Assembly: GCA_903831265.1 (NCBI GenBank)
Contig: CAIKXD010000330.1
Coordinates: 1 to 59,568 of the forward strand
Origin: an uncultured Bacteroidota bacterium
GTDB lineage: Bacteria; Bacteroidota; Bacteroidia; UBA4408
Length of the DNA: 59,568 nucleotides
Reading direction: 5' to 3'
Part shown: piece by piece, positions 27,515 through 37,102 of the stretch
Position numbering within the stretch: position 1 is the stretch's first letter
How the letters are laid out: every line of letters begins with the position of its first letter
Made by a program: the position numbers and the translations under genes
Notes under the pieces: generated by a model
What the model saw: the letters and a program-made list of their open reading frames with translations, nothing else
Told to the model about the DNA's origin: nothing
Database searches by the model: none

Positions 27515-28828
27515 TTATTTAAAACACTTTTCGATTAAGCCACCGAGGTAATTTTTATATGAATCGATTTTAATAGTATGAATTACATCCATAGCGAATG
27601 CGCACATCAATAATGCTTTTGCACTATCGGGCGATATGCCTCTTGCTCTCAAATAAAACACTGCATTTTCATCTATTTGTCCTGTGCTGGAACCGTGTGA
27701 ACACTTTACATCATCGGCATAAATTTCTAGTTGTGGCTTAGTATTCATAGTTGCGTCATCGCTCAGCAACATATTTTTTGAAGATTGATAGGCATTTGTT
27801 TTTTGAGCATCTTTTCTCACAAAAATTTTACCATTAAAAACACCTGTGCTTTTATCTTTAAGTATACCTTTATAAAGCTGGTTACTCTCACAATGGGGCA
27901 TTTGATGATCAACTAAGGTGTGGTTATCTACATGTTGTTGCTTGTTTAATAATTGCAAGCCATTTAAATGTGACACACATTGGATACCGTTTAGTACAAT
28001 ATTTAGGTTATTGCGCAACCATTTACCGCCAAGTGTTATCGTGTTTGTATCAAAATGAGATTGTTGGCTTTGAATTACCTGTGTTGTGTTAATGTGAATA
28101 GCTGTATCATTTTCTGATTGCAGTTTATAATAATTTACGAATGCATTTTGCCCAACATAAACTTCCGAAAGGGTATTTAAAAGGTATGCTTCAGAATTTT
28201 TTTCACTAAAAAAAGTTTCAACCATACTCACATTGGAAAACTTTTCGGCAACAATAACATGATGCACCTGCAACATCTGGTATGCATTGGAAGTGCATAT
28301 ATTATTTATTTGGATTGGCTTTTGAACCTGCGCATTAGGCGCTATATAGATGAACAATCCATTTGATGCCAATGCTGTGTTCAATTGAGCAAATGCATCT
28401 TTAAAGTTTCTAATTTGAGCTGCATAGTACTTTTCGAACAATGAATTATACTTTGTAGCAGCTGTTTTAAGGTCGCAAATAAAACAATCATCATTAAGAA
28501 TATTTAATTCAGATTCTTCATGAATGAGTTCTCCATTCACTAAAAAAACATGATTTGCATCCGTATTATTATTACGATAAAAATCGTAATCAATGTGCAG
28601 TTTATTTTGTTTGTTTGATGTCCAATGCAGTTCATCTTTAAACAATTTTTCGGTTGTTGAGTATTTGTACTCTTCATTTGATTTGGTTGGAAATCCCAAA
28701 TCCATGAATTTATTGAATGCTTCTCTTCTATTGGCCTTAGTGATTGCATCGCCCGGCAAATTATCAATTGATGATTCGAATATATCTACAATTGTTTGTA
28801 ATTCGTTAGTTATTGAAACTGTATTCAT
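27515..28828 (-). CDS. sufD: Fe-S assembly scaffold protein SufD
   Basis: 437-residue partner of SufB and SufC in the cluster-assembly scaffold. The family C-terminal sequence is clear: TKPQLEIYADDVKCSHGSST then GQIDENAVFYLRARGIS. The beta-helix core is less conserved than in SufB. It sits 17 bases after sufC. Confidence 0.95.
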   Translation of the reverse strand: MNTVSITNELQTIVDIFESSIDNLPGDAITKANRREAFNKFMDLGFPTKSNEEYKYSTTEKLFKDELHWTSNKQNKLHIDYDFYRNNNTDANHVFLVNGELIHEESELNILNDDCFICDLKTAATKYNSLFEKYYAAQIRNFKDAFAQLNTALASNGLFIYIAPNAQVQKPIQINNICTSNAYQMLQVHHVIVAEKFSNVSMVETFFSEKNSEAYLLNTLSEVYVGQNAFVNYYKLQSENDTAIHINTTQVIQSQQSHFDTNTITLGGKWLRNNLNIVLNGIQCVSHLNGLQLLNKQQHVDNHTLVDHQMPHCESNQLYKGILKDKSTGVFNGKIFVRKDAQKTNAYQSSKNMLLSDDATMNTKPQLEIYADDVKCSHGSSTGQIDENAVFYLRARGISPDSAKALLMCAFAMDVIHTIKIDSYKNYLGGLIEKCFK

Positions 28829-28845
28829 TTTTTATGTTATATAAA

Positions 28846-29604
28846 TTAAACAGCAGTTTCCATTTCTTTCTTGATCCAATCGTAACCTTTTTCTTCTAAT
28901 TCTAATGCCAATTCTTTTGGTCCAGACTTTACGATTTGACCGTTATACATTACATGAACAAAATCAGGCACTATATAATCTAGTAATCTTTGATAATGCG
29001 TAATAACAATAAATGAGCGCTCTTTATTTCTTAATTGATTTACACCATTTGCCACAATACGCAGGGCATCAATATCAAGACCACTATCTGTTTCATCAAG
29101 AATAGCAAGTGTTGGTTCAAGCATTGCCATTTGAAAAATTTCATTTCTTTTTTTCTCACCACCACTAAAACCTTCGTTAACGCTTCTATTGGCTAAACTG
29201 CCTTGCAATTCTACCATAGCTTGCTTTTCTTTTACCAATTTTAAAAAATCTTTAGCTTCGAGGGGTGGCAGGCCTTTGTAGTTTCTTATTTCAGCTAATG
29301 CTGTTTTTAGAAAATTAATATTACTCACACCAGGAATTTCAACAGGATATTGAAATGCCAGAAAAAGTCCCTCTCTAGCCCTATCCTCGGCAGACATTTC
29401 TAACAGGTCTTTTTCGTTAAAAATTACCGTTCCTTCGGTTACATTATAATCTTCTTTACCAGCTAAAACACTTGCTAAAGTGCTTTTTCCAGAACCATTT
29501 GGTCCCATAATAGCGTGAACTTCGCCAGGTTTAACTTCTAAGTTAAAACCTCTTAAAATTTCTTTGTCTTCGATTCCTGCTTTTAAATTTTTAATTGATA
29601 TCAT
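28846..29604 (-). CDS. sufC: Fe-S assembly ATPase SufC
   Basis: ABC-type ATPase (252 residues) without a transporter, powering SufB/SufD conformational change. Walker A is GPNGSGKST (34-42), the signature is NEGFSGGEKKRNE, and Walker B is LAILDETDSGLDID. It follows sufB by 47 bases. Confidence 0.97.
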   Translation of the reverse strand: MISIKNLKAGIEDKEILRGFNLEVKPGEVHAIMGPNGSGKSTLASVLAGKEDYNVTEGTVIFNEKDLLEMSAEDRAREGLFLAFQYPVEIPGVSNINFLKTALAEIRNYKGLPPLEAKDFLKLVKEKQAMVELQGSLANRSVNEGFSGGEKKRNEIFQMAMLEPTLAILDETDSGLDIDALRIVANGVNQLRNKERSFIVITHYQRLLDYIVPDFVHVMYNGQIVKSGPKELALELEEKGYDWIKKEMETAV

Positions 29605-29651
29605 CTACTTGATATTTAGCAATATTTGATTGTTTGTTTTTAATAAAATTA

Positions 29652-31103
29652 TTATCCTACACTACCCTCTAAACTTACTGCCAAGAGTTTTTGCGCCTCA
29701 ACAGCAAACTCCATTGGTAATTGATTAAATACTTCTTTGCAATAACCATTTACGATTAAAGCAATTGCTTTTTCGGTATCAATGCCTCTTTGTTTACAAT
29801 AAAAGAGCTGGTCTTCACCAATTTTTGAAGTAGTTGCTTCATGCTCAACAATGGCTGATTTATCTTTAATTTCAATGTAAGGAAAAGTATGAGCGCCACA
29901 TTTATCGCCCATCAATAAACTATCGCATTGCGAAAAATTTCTTGCATTTTTGGCACCTTTACTCACACGCACAAGGCCTCTATAACTGTTATTGCTAAAC
30001 CCTGCCGATATTCCTTTAGAGATGATTGTGCTTCTTGTGTTATTCCCAAGATGAATCATTTTAGTACCAGTATCGGCTTGTTGATGATTATTGGTTACTG
30101 CTACAGAATAAAATTCACCTACAGAATTATTTCCTTTGAGGATTACTGACGGATATTTCCAGGTAACAGCAGAACCAGTTTCGACTTGAGTCCAAGAAAT
30201 TTTTGCATTATCTTCAAGGCAAATTCCACGTTTGGTAACAAAATTAAAAATGCCCCCTTTTCCTTCTTTATCGCCTGGGTACCAGTTTTGCACTGTACTA
30301 TATTTTACCTCTGCATTTTTATGTGCAATTATTTCAACCACTGCCGCATGTAATTGGTTTTCATCTCGCATGGGTGCAGTGCATCCCTCAAGGTAACTTA
30401 CATAAGAACCTTCATCGGCCACAATAAGCGTTCTTTCGAACTGGCCTGTACCTGATGCATTTATTCTAAAATAAGTACTTAATTCCATGGGACAACGCAC
30501 ACCTTTTGGGATGTAGCAGAATGAGCCATCTGTAAATACAGCAGCATTAAGCGCAGCATAAAAATTATCGGTATGAGGAACTACTGATCCCATATACTTT
30601 TTTATTAGTTCGGGATGTTCCTGAACAGCCTCGCTAAAAGAGCAAAAAATAATTCCTTTTTCGGCCAAAGTCTCTTTAAAAGTTGTTTTTACTGAAACGC
30701 TATCGATTACGGCATCCACAGCAATATTTGACTGCACGCCAGTTAACCTTTTTTGTTCTTCAAGAGAAATACCGAGTTTTTCGAATGTTCTTAACAATTC
30801 GGGATCAACCTCATCTAAACTTGCTAATTCCTTTTTTGCTTTAGGAGCTGCGTAATAAATTATATTTTGAAAATCAATTTTAGGATAAGAAATGTGCGCC
30901 CAATGACGTGGTTCCTCCATAGTAAGCCACTTTTTGTAGGCTTTTAATCGGCATTCCAGCATCCAAGCTGGTTCGTTTTTTTTAAGAGAAATAAAACGAA
31001 CAATATCTTCAGATAATCCCATTGGGGCGGTATCCATTTCGATATCGGTAGTAAAACCATATTTATATTCGCTGCTTGTTACTTCTTCTAATATATCAGA
31101 CAT
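29652..31103 (-). CDS. sufB: Fe-S assembly scaffold protein SufB
   Basis: Core scaffold (483 residues) on which Fe-S clusters are built. Diagnostic stretches are [40 protein letters not shown], and the C-terminal [13 protein letters not shown]. The cysteine and glutamate residues linked to cluster formation (in SFCYIP, EGCTAP and YCKQRG) are retained. It follows sufA by 45 bases. Confidence 0.97.
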   Translation of the reverse strand: MSDILEEVTSSEYKYGFTTDIEMDTAPMGLSEDIVRFISLKKNEPAWMLECRLKAYKKWLTMEEPRHWAHISYPKIDFQNIIYYAAPKAKKELASLDEVDPELLRTFEKLGISLEEQKRLTGVQSNIAVDAVIDSVSVKTTFKETLAEKGIIFCSFSEAVQEHPELIKKYMGSVVPHTDNFYAALNAAVFTDGSFCYIPKGVRCPMELSTYFRINASGTGQFERTLIVADEGSYVSYLEGCTAPMRDENQLHAAVVEIIAHKNAEVKYSTVQNWYPGDKEGKGGIFNFVTKRGICLEDNAKISWTQVETGSAVTWKYPSVILKGNNSVGEFYSVAVTNNHQQADTGTKMIHLGNNTRSTIISKGISAGFSNNSYRGLVRVSKGAKNARNFSQCDSLLMGDKCGAHTFPYIEIKDKSAIVEHEATTSKIGEDQLFYCKQRGIDTEKAIALIVNGYCKEVFNQLPMEFAVEAQKLLAVSLEGSVG

Positions 31104-31148
31104 TATTGTTGATTAGCGTTAAAAATAAAATTGTGTATAAAGTTTGTT

Positions 31149-31475
31149 TTAAACTGCAAAGCTCTCGCCACAACCACAAGTTCTTGAAGCATTAGGATTT
31201 ACAAATACAAACCCTTTACCATTGAGGCCTCCTGAATAATCAAGTTCAGTTCCTATAAGGTATAGAAAACTTTTTTTGTCGACCACAATTTTAATTCCTT
31301 TATCTTCGAATTGTTGATCGCCTTCTTTAAGTTGGTTATCGAACTCGAGTTTATATGATAAACCCGAACAACCGCCTCCCTCTACCCCTACTCTAATGAA
31401 AGTATCCACAGGTTTATTTTCCGTTTGGATTAATTCAAGCGCGTGCTGCTTTGCGTTTTCTGAAACCGTAATCAT
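31149..31475 (-). CDS. sufA: A-type Fe-S carrier SufA/IscA
   Basis: Small cluster carrier (108 residues). The three ligand cysteines are Cys36 (GGGCSGLSYKL) and Cys100/Cys102 (SRTCGCGESFAV). It is the first gene of the suf operon, directly downstream of the promoter and the palindrome at 31516-31534. A-type carriers share sequence, so sufA here reflects context. Confidence 0.93.
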   Translation of the reverse strand: MITVSENAKQHALELIQTENKPVDTFIRVGVEGGGCSGLSYKLEFDNQLKEGDQQFEDKGIKIVVDKKSFLYLIGTELDYSGGLNGKGFVFVNPNASRTCGCGESFAV

Positions 31476-31515
31476 ATTAAATAGTTTATAATCAATAATT
31501 TAAACTGTTATTCTT

Positions 31516-31534
31516 ATTTAGAATAAATCTAAAT
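31516..31534 (-). promoter_or_regulatory. Fur-box-like operator of the suf operon
   Basis: ATTTAGAATAAATCTAAAT is a dyad with perfect seven-base arms (ATTTAGA/TCTAAAT) around a five-base centre. It begins about 6 bases downstream of the -7 box, over the expected transcription start. From memory, Fur boxes in Flavobacteriia look very similar. Iron-dependent repression is therefore likely but not shown. Confidence 0.6.
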
Positions 31535-31540
31535 GCGATG

Positions 31541-31572
31541 CAAATTTACCATAAAAAAGGTATTGTTGCAAA
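31541..31572 (-). promoter_or_regulatory. Promoter of the suf operon
   Basis: TTTG at 31572-31569 and TAAATTTG at 31548-31541 (minus strand) are separated by 20 bases. This is the full Bacteroidota housekeeping promoter arrangement (TTTG-N19-21-TAnnTTTG). It lies 66 bases upstream of sufA. Confidence 0.85.
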
Positions 31573-31606
31573 TATAAAAAGGTTAAAAAATAATTGCAAT
31601 ATAAGT

Positions 31607-31785
31607 TTTACCTAAATTCAGCATTAGCATCCTACTCAAATCATTTTACTTCAATCATATGCACTTACTCCCATTTTGAATTTCAAATAGTCCGCTGTTC
31701 TTTCCCTCCAAAATGGTTCATGAGCGCTTAACATTGTTGTAAAATTTTGTTGATCAACCACTCCCACTGTGTAATTAGGGTTTAA
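31607..31785. repeat. Dispersed intergenic repeat, copy 1 (divergent)
   Basis: Most degenerate of three related spacers. Shared landmarks with copies 2 and 3, in the same order, are CTCAAATCATTTT, ACTCCCATTT, ATAGTCCGC, GAGCGC and AAATTTTGTTGA, ending GTAATTAGGGTTTAA. The terminal inverted repeats are recognisable but imperfect. It fills the space between the divergent suf and prc promoters. Confidence 0.7.
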
Positions 31786-31890
31786 TTTTCTTATTTAAAG
31801 ATTTTAAACAACCTAAGATCTGAAATACAGAATGAAAATCTTCTTTAAATGCTTCACACAAATTAACAGCACTTAATTAAAGGCTGCGGT

Positions 31891-31898
31891 TATCTTTG
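31891..31898 (+). promoter_or_regulatory. Promoter -7 box of the prc gene
   Basis: TATCTTTG fits TAnnTTTG exactly, 18 bases upstream of the start codon. No -33 TTTG is visible at the expected distance, so confidence is moderate. Confidence 0.6.
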
Positions 31899-31916
31899 TG
31901 AATATAAAATTGATTT

Positions 31917-34016
31917 ATGAAAAATAGAATATTGTTCTTTAGCACTTTAGCGGTTATATCCGTGAGCTGTTTTATGTGTTCCTTTTTACCGGGAACCGAA
32001 ACAAGCAATGACAAAACAGTTGTTACAGAAAATGTAATGAGTGGGTTATTGCAAATGGGTCATTTTAAACCCAGGGCAATGGATGATAAATTTTCGGAGG
32101 ATGTTTATGATCTATATCTTAAAAGAATTGATATTAATAAGAAGTTTTTTTTGCAGAGCGATATTAATGCTCTAAAAACTATGCGTAATCAAATAGATGA
32201 CCAATTAAAGGCTGATAATTTTGAGTTTTTTATTAGAAGTACCGATTTATTAAATAAGCGTTATGCAGAAGTAGAAGGATTTTATAAAGATTTGTTGCAA
32301 GCGCCTTTTGATTTTAGCAAAGACGAAAATATAGAAACAGACCCAAAAAAGCTAAACTACGCTCCTGATGTTAAGGCGCAACGTGCAGAATGGCGAAAAC
32401 TTTTCAAATACCAAACATTAATAAGAATGAGTGATGCCATTGAAGCTCAAGAAAAGGCATTATTAAAAAAGGATAGTGTATTTGAAGCTAAAAGCATTGC
32501 TGTAATTGAAAAAGAGTCGAGAGAAAAAGTAGAAAAAAATTATGCAGATTTTTTCAAACGTTTAAAAAAAGTTGATGAAACCGACAGAGCAGGTATGTTT
32601 TTAAATGCTGTGGCCAATGTATTTGACCCTCATACAGAGTTTTTTCCACCTAAGGTAAAAGATAATTTTGATATTCAAATGAGTGGTCAGTTAGAGGGTA
32701 TTGGCGCTCAACTGCAAGAAAAAGATGGAGCAATAAAAGTTTCCAATATTGTACCAGGTAGTGCATCATGGCGTCAAGGCGAATTAAAGGCCGGAGATAT
32801 TATTTTGAAAGTAGCACAAGGTAAAGATGAGCCGGTTGATGTTACAGATATGCGATTAGATGATGCAGTGCAACTCATAAGAGGTAAAAAAGGAACCGAA
32901 GTTCGTTTAACAGTTCGTAAGCCCGATGCCAGTTTAAAAGTAATTTCAATCATAAGAGATATTGTTGTGCTTGATGAAACCTATGCCAAATCATTAATTA
33001 TTGATGAGGGAGAAAAAATTGGTTATTTAAAATTACCAAGCTTTTATGCTGATTTTAATAAAATAGGTGGAAGAAGATGTGCAGTAGATGTAAAAAATGA
33101 AATACTTAAATTACAGGAGCAACAGATAAAAGGATTGATTATAGATTTAAGAAATAATGGCGGTGGTTCATTGCAAGATGTTGTAGAAATGGCAGGATTA
33201 TTTATTGATAAAGGTCCTATTGTTCAAGTTAAAACAACAGGAAGCAATGCAGAAGTTTTGGAAGATAGAAATCCTGGTATACTATACAACGGCTCACTTG
33301 TAATCATGGTAAATAATATTAGTGCCTCAGCTTCGGAAATACTTGCAGCCGCAATTCAGGACTATAAAAGAGGAGTTATAATTGGCGGAGAGCAAACCTT
33401 TGGAAAAGGAACTGTGCAAAGAATTGTGAGTTTAGATGATCGATTAGATTACACACATATGAGTTATGCTCCAGTTGGTAGTTTAAAATTAACCATGCAA
33501 AAATTTTATCGTGTTAATGGCGGCAGTACACAACTAAAAGGCGTAAACTCTGACATTATGTTACCAGATAAATACGAAAAGCTATATAAAGGAGAAAGAG
33601 AAGAAGAATTTCCAATGCCTTGGGATGAAATTAAACCAGCCGCTATCAATGCATGGGCAGCAAATTGGAATATTGATGAGATCAAGAAAAAAAGTAAAAC
33701 GCGTATTGAAAATGACTTAGCGTTTAAACAGATAAGAGCGCTTGAAGAAAAGTATAAGAAACAAGCAGACAATACTTTAATTTCACTAAATCTTGAGAAA
33801 TTTAGATTAGAACAGAAAAACAATAATGAAGAAACAGATGTTTTAGAAAAATTAGAGAAAGAGGCCAAGCAATTAAATGCATATGGGATGGCTTTAGACC
33901 TGGAAAAAATAGCTTCAGACAGCGCAAAAAAAGTGATGAATGAAGATTGGATAAAGTCAGTTAAAAAGGATAGCTATATTAAAGAAGCGGTAAATGTAAT
34001 CAAGGATATGAATTGA
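31917..34016 (+). CDS. prc: Carboxy-terminal (tail-specific) processing protease
   Basis: S41-family periplasmic serine protease (699 residues), Prc/Tsp type. An N-terminal signal sequence (about 1-25) is followed by a helical domain, a PDZ domain (about 250-340, GQLEGIGAQLQEKDG and VPGSASWRQGELKAGDI), and the catalytic core with ISASASEIL (nucleophile probably Ser471) and FGKGTVQ (Lys497), a Ser-Lys dyad. A charged C-terminal domain (about 550-699) matches long Bacteroidota versions. It degrades or trims exported proteins. It stands alone on the plus strand and converges with the TPR gene. Confidence 0.93.
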   Translation: MKNRILFFSTLAVISVSCFMCSFLPGTETSNDKTVVTENVMSGLLQMGHFKPRAMDDKFSEDVYDLYLKRIDINKKFFLQSDINALKTMRNQIDDQLKADNFEFFIRSTDLLNKRYAEVEGFYKDLLQAPFDFSKDENIETDPKKLNYAPDVKAQRAEWRKLFKYQTLIRMSDAIEAQEKALLKKDSVFEAKSIAVIEKESREKVEKNYADFFKRLKKVDETDRAGMFLNAVANVFDPHTEFFPPKVKDNFDIQMSGQLEGIGAQLQEKDGAIKVSNIVPGSASWRQGELKAGDIILKVAQGKDEPVDVTDMRLDDAVQLIRGKKGTEVRLTVRKPDASLKVISIIRDIVVLDETYAKSLIIDEGEKIGYLKLPSFYADFNKIGGRRCAVDVKNEILKLQEQQIKGLIIDLRNNGGGSLQDVVEMAGLFIDKGPIVQVKTTGSNAEVLEDRNPGILYNGSLVIMVNNISASASEILAAAIQDYKRGVIIGGEQTFGKGTVQRIVSLDDRLDYTHMSYAPVGSLKLTMQKFYRVNGGSTQLKGVNSDIMLPDKYEKLYKGEREEEFPMPWDEIKPAAINAWAANWNIDEIKKKSKTRIENDLAFKQIRALEEKYKKQADNTLISLNLEKFRLEQKNNNEETDVLEKLEKEAKQLNAYGMALDLEKIASDSAKKVMNEDWIKSVKKDSYIKEAVNVIKDMN

Positions 34017-34042
34017 TACAAAAGAGGAAGCGTTTAAAAAAT

Positions 34043-34351
34043 CTAATCAAGTAAAAACAGTGCCTGCTCTAGTTCTTGGCGTGTTTTAATTTTGTTTTGT
34101 GTGGTTGCTATATCGATACCTTTTTTAAAGATAACTTCAGCTAATTCGAGATCCCCTATTTGAGCCAATAAATTTCCGTATTGAAAATAGGTTGCTAAAT
34201 AATTAGGATCTTCGATAATGAGTTGCTGAAAGATATTTTTAGCCTTTAAAAAATCATTTATTTTAACATGTTCAAGTGCCAGTGCATAAAGTAAAAAAGT
34301 ATCCTTTTTATTTTCTTTTAATAATTCATTCAAGTGCTCAATGTTAGTCAT
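34043..34351 (-). CDS. Small TPR protein downstream of pheS
   Basis: 102-residue helical protein with about two to three tetratricopeptide-like repeats (for example FLLYALALEHVKINDFLKAK and YLATYFQYGNLLAQIGDLEL). It has no signal peptide. Its start overlaps the end of pheS by 8 bases, so the two are co-transcribed and probably coupled in translation. A protein-interaction role is inferred; no partner is known. Confidence 0.8.
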   Translation of the reverse strand: MTNIEHLNELLKENKKDTFLLYALALEHVKINDFLKAKNIFQQLIIEDPNYLATYFQYGNLLAQIGDLELAEVIFKKGIDIATTQNKIKTRQELEQALFLLD

Positions 34352-35363
34352 TTGCAGCCTGAAATTGTTTTAAAAATCTGACATCATTTTCGGAGAACAA
34401 ACGCAAATCGTTGACTCTGTATTTTAGCATGGCAATGCGTTCTATACCCATTCCAAAGGCAAATCCTGAATATACATTTGCATCAATACCACAATTTTGC
34501 AGCACCGCTGGATCGACCATCCCACAACCCATAATTTCTACCCATCCACTATATTTACACACATTACAGCCTTTTGCATTACAAATAAAACAACTCACAT
34601 CCATTTCGGCACTTGGCTCTGTGAAGGGGAAATAAGAAGGACGCAATCTGATCTTAGTTTGTTCGCCAAACATTTCTTTAGAGAAATAAAGTAGAGTTTG
34701 TTTCATATCGGCAAATGAAACATTTTTATCAATATACAATCCTTCCACTTGATGAAAGAAGCAGTGCGCTCTTGCGCTAATAGCCTCGTTTCGATAAACT
34801 CTTCCGGGCATTAACGATCGAAAAGGAGGTTTATTATTTTCCATCAATCTAACTTGAACAGAAGAAGTATGGGTTCTCAATGCAAACTTATCATCAATAA
34901 AAAATGTGTCTTGCATATCTCTAGCAGGGTGATCCTCAGGGAAATTGAGGGCAGAGAAATTGTGCCAATCATCTTCAATTTCGGGGCCAGAAGCCACAGT
35001 AAAGCCAATTCTTTCAAAGATTGATAAGATTGATTGACGTGTAATTGTTAATGGATGCAAGCCCCCACTGGCGTATTGAAATCCTGGTTTAGTATAATCC
35101 TCGAAACTATTTGTTTTGTTATCACTTGCAGAAAGACTTTGCTTTAGCGCATCATACTTAGACTGTCCTTTTTCTTTTAGTTGATTAATGAGCGCGCCAA
35201 TTTCTTTTTTGTCTTCATTTAGTACGTTTTTAAAATCAGCAAATAAATTGTTCAACTCACCTTTTTTACTTAGAAATTCTAATCTGAATTGCTCGGCCTG
35301 TGCGGCATTTTCAATTTTAAACTGCTCAATTTTATCAAGTAAATTTTTAATTCTATCTCTCAT
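34344..35363 (-). CDS. pheS: Phenylalanine-tRNA ligase alpha subunit
   Basis: Catalytic subunit (339 residues) of the alpha2-beta2 synthetase that charges tRNA-Phe. A coiled-coil N-terminal arm (about 1-90) leads into the class II core: motif 2 RSLMPGRVYRNEAISARAHC and motif 3 GFAFGMGIERIAMLKYRVND. A cysteine cluster (SCFICNAKGCNVCKYSGW) looks like a zinc site. pheT is not adjacent; the genes are often apart in Bacteroidota. Confidence 0.97.
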   Translation of the reverse strand: MRDRIKNLLDKIEQFKIENAAQAEQFRLEFLSKKGELNNLFADFKNVLNEDKKEIGALINQLKEKGQSKYDALKQSLSASDNKTNSFEDYTKPGFQYASGGLHPLTITRQSILSIFERIGFTVASGPEIEDDWHNFSALNFPEDHPARDMQDTFFIDDKFALRTHTSSVQVRLMENNKPPFRSLMPGRVYRNEAISARAHCFFHQVEGLYIDKNVSFADMKQTLLYFSKEMFGEQTKIRLRPSYFPFTEPSAEMDVSCFICNAKGCNVCKYSGWVEIMGCGMVDPAVLQNCGIDANVYSGFAFGMGIERIAMLKYRVNDLRLFSENDVRFLKQFQAAND

Positions 35364-35367
35364 TATT

Positions 35368-36225
35368 TTAATTATTTACAATTTGTAATGATACCTTCAT
35401 TCTTACATCTAATTTTGGTCTGCTGTTACCCACTATTTCAACCTCTGCTATTCTATCAATTACATCCAACCCATCAACAACTTCACCAAAAACAGTATAG
35501 TTCCCATCTAAATGCGGGGAACCACCCTTTGTAGCGTAAATTCTTTTTTCTTCTTCAGAAAATTTATGTGGTTTTAGATTTTTTAATTCGTCTTCTACCA
35601 TCGGCTGCAATTGTTTGATAATCGCATTTAAACTATCGCTATTTCGGGCTTGCTGGTGAGCAGTGTATTGTTCTTTTAATTTACTGTTTTCGGGTTTCGA
35701 CATATATTTCCAAATGATGCTTTGCTTGAGCTGGCTTAACATTCTGGATTCGACCGTTACCATATCTATAGCTGAGAATTTTTTACCTTGAACAATATAA
35801 AACTGACATCCTGAAGAAAGTTTACCAGGATTTACATCATCGCCTTGACGCGCTGCTGCTAATGCTCCTTTTTTGTGAATATGTGTTGGTAAAATTTCTG
35901 GAATTAACGTATATCCTATATCTCCATTACCAAAATTTTGAGATGAGTCGGCTACTTTTGAATTAGGGTCGCCTCCTTGAATCATAAATCCACTGATAAT
36001 TCTGTGAAATAATAGACTATCATAAAACCCACTTTTGGCTAACTTTAAAAAGTTTTGTTTATGATTGGGAGTATCGTCATAAAGCATTAATTTAATGACA
36101 CCGTAATAAGTAGTTATAACAACTAAGGTATCTGACTTTGCATAGGCTTTACTCTGTAAAAACAGGTTGAAAAAAAGCAATGAAATAAAAAAAATTAAGT
36201 TTACATTTTTACCTTTGAAAATCAT
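35368..36225 (-). CDS. Exported cyclophilin-type peptidyl-prolyl isomerase
   Basis: 285-residue protein with a signal peptide (about 1-29, ending AYAKS). The cyclophilin fold carries FHRIISGFMIQGGDPN (catalytic Arg near position 76) and the glutamine/phenylalanine segment SSGCQFYIVQGKKFSAIDM. Instead of the compact fold, about 70 residues of charged helix (roughly 165-235) are inserted before the last conserved block HLDGNYTVFGEVVDGLDVID. The fold and catalysis look intact. The insert may bind a partner. It is 5 bases upstream of pheS. Confidence 0.9.
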   Translation of the reverse strand: MIFKGKNVNLIFFISLLFFNLFLQSKAYAKSDTLVVITTYYGVIKLMLYDDTPNHKQNFLKLAKSGFYDSLLFHRIISGFMIQGGDPNSKVADSSQNFGNGDIGYTLIPEILPTHIHKKGALAAARQGDDVNPGKLSSGCQFYIVQGKKFSAIDMVTVESRMLSQLKQSIIWKYMSKPENSKLKEQYTAHQQARNSDSLNAIIKQLQPMVEDELKNLKPHKFSEEEKRIYATKGGSPHLDGNYTVFGEVVDGLDVIDRIAEVEIVGNSRPKLDVRMKVSLQIVNN

Positions 36226-36389
36226 TTTTTGTGATAGTATTGCATAGCAAAGAAAAAAAAATTACTTTTACAGTTCAAATCTAATGCATTTTCTTAACAA
36301 AACATAACTGATAAACAATCTTATACATTTATCTTTAATTGCTAACACATAAATTAAAGCAAACGTATTAGAGTAATAAATAAAAAAAC

Positions 36390-36737
36390 ATGAATAATAA
36401 ATCAATTTTATTAATTGCCTTTGTAATTGGAATTTTCTCAGTTTTAGTAAGCACTTCGTGTAACAAAGAGAAACCTGGAAAAGCAGTAATAACTGTTTTA
36501 GATTCTTTAAATCAGCCTGTTTATGGGGCAACGGTAAATCTGAATTCGGATAACAATCCTGAGCCTGGAATTGTTAAGGATAAAAAAGTAAGTGATAACA
36601 ACGGAAAAACTTATCATGAGTTTCCATTAGAATGTATATTACAGGTAGAGGTATCTAAAGGAATTTTAGAAGCTCCGAAAAGTAACATTCATATTATACC
36701 AGGTGAAACAGCAGAACTAACTATTAAGTTTAAGTAA
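36390..36737 (+). CDS. Small lipoprotein with Ig-like/carboxypeptidase-regulatory domain
   Basis: 115-residue protein. The lipobox LVSTSCNKE puts the acylated cysteine near residue 24. The rest is a single beta-rich domain beginning VITVLDSLNQPVYGATVNLN, typical of carboxypeptidase-regulatory-like or transthyretin-like folds found in Bacteroidota surface proteins. It is monocistronic and its stop is 4 bases from the convergent neighbour's stop. Function unknown. Confidence 0.8.
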   Translation: MNNKSILLIAFVIGIFSVLVSTSCNKEKPGKAVITVLDSLNQPVYGATVNLNSDNNPEPGIVKDKKVSDNNGKTYHEFPLECILQVEVSKGILEAPKSNIHIIPGETAELTIKFK

Positions 36738-36741
36738 GCAA

Positions 36742-37092
36742 TTATACTTTTTCAAATAAGTTATCATTTTCAAAATAATTAACTACTGCCTGTCGCATAA
36801 GGTGATGCTGTTGCAAGGGTTTTAGGTAAGGTAATTTATCGGTTGCTTTCCAATGTGGCCAGCCCTCATTATCATATCCTACAAACTCATAATAACCATA
36901 AGGAGCTAATAAACTGCAAATAGCAATATGCATTAGTTCGAGCTTTTGATCTTTAGAAAACTTTCTATAACCCTTACCTAATTCCTGCACCCCAATAAGG
37001 AATAAAATGGCATCGAATTCTAACTTTTCGCCATAAGGTTTTGAAACCAAATCAACCACCAAATTCCATTTTGTTTCAAAATCTTTATCCAT
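36742..37092 (-). CDS. Conserved hypothetical protein downstream of pgk
   Basis: 116-residue soluble protein, no signal peptide. It is rich in aromatic residues, with features such as FLIGVQELGKGYRKF, LLAPYGYYEFVGYDNEGWPH and a helical end (MRQAVVNYFENDNLFEKV). I recognise it only as a conserved Bacteroidota-type hypothetical. It follows pgk by 10 bases on the same strand, so it is probably co-transcribed. Confidence 0.72.
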   Translation of the reverse strand: MDKDFETKWNLVVDLVSKPYGEKLEFDAILFLIGVQELGKGYRKFSKDQKLELMHIAICSLLAPYGYYEFVGYDNEGWPHWKATDKLPYLKPLQQHHLMRQAVVNYFENDNLFEKV

Positions 37093-37102
37093 TTAATTCG
37101 TA

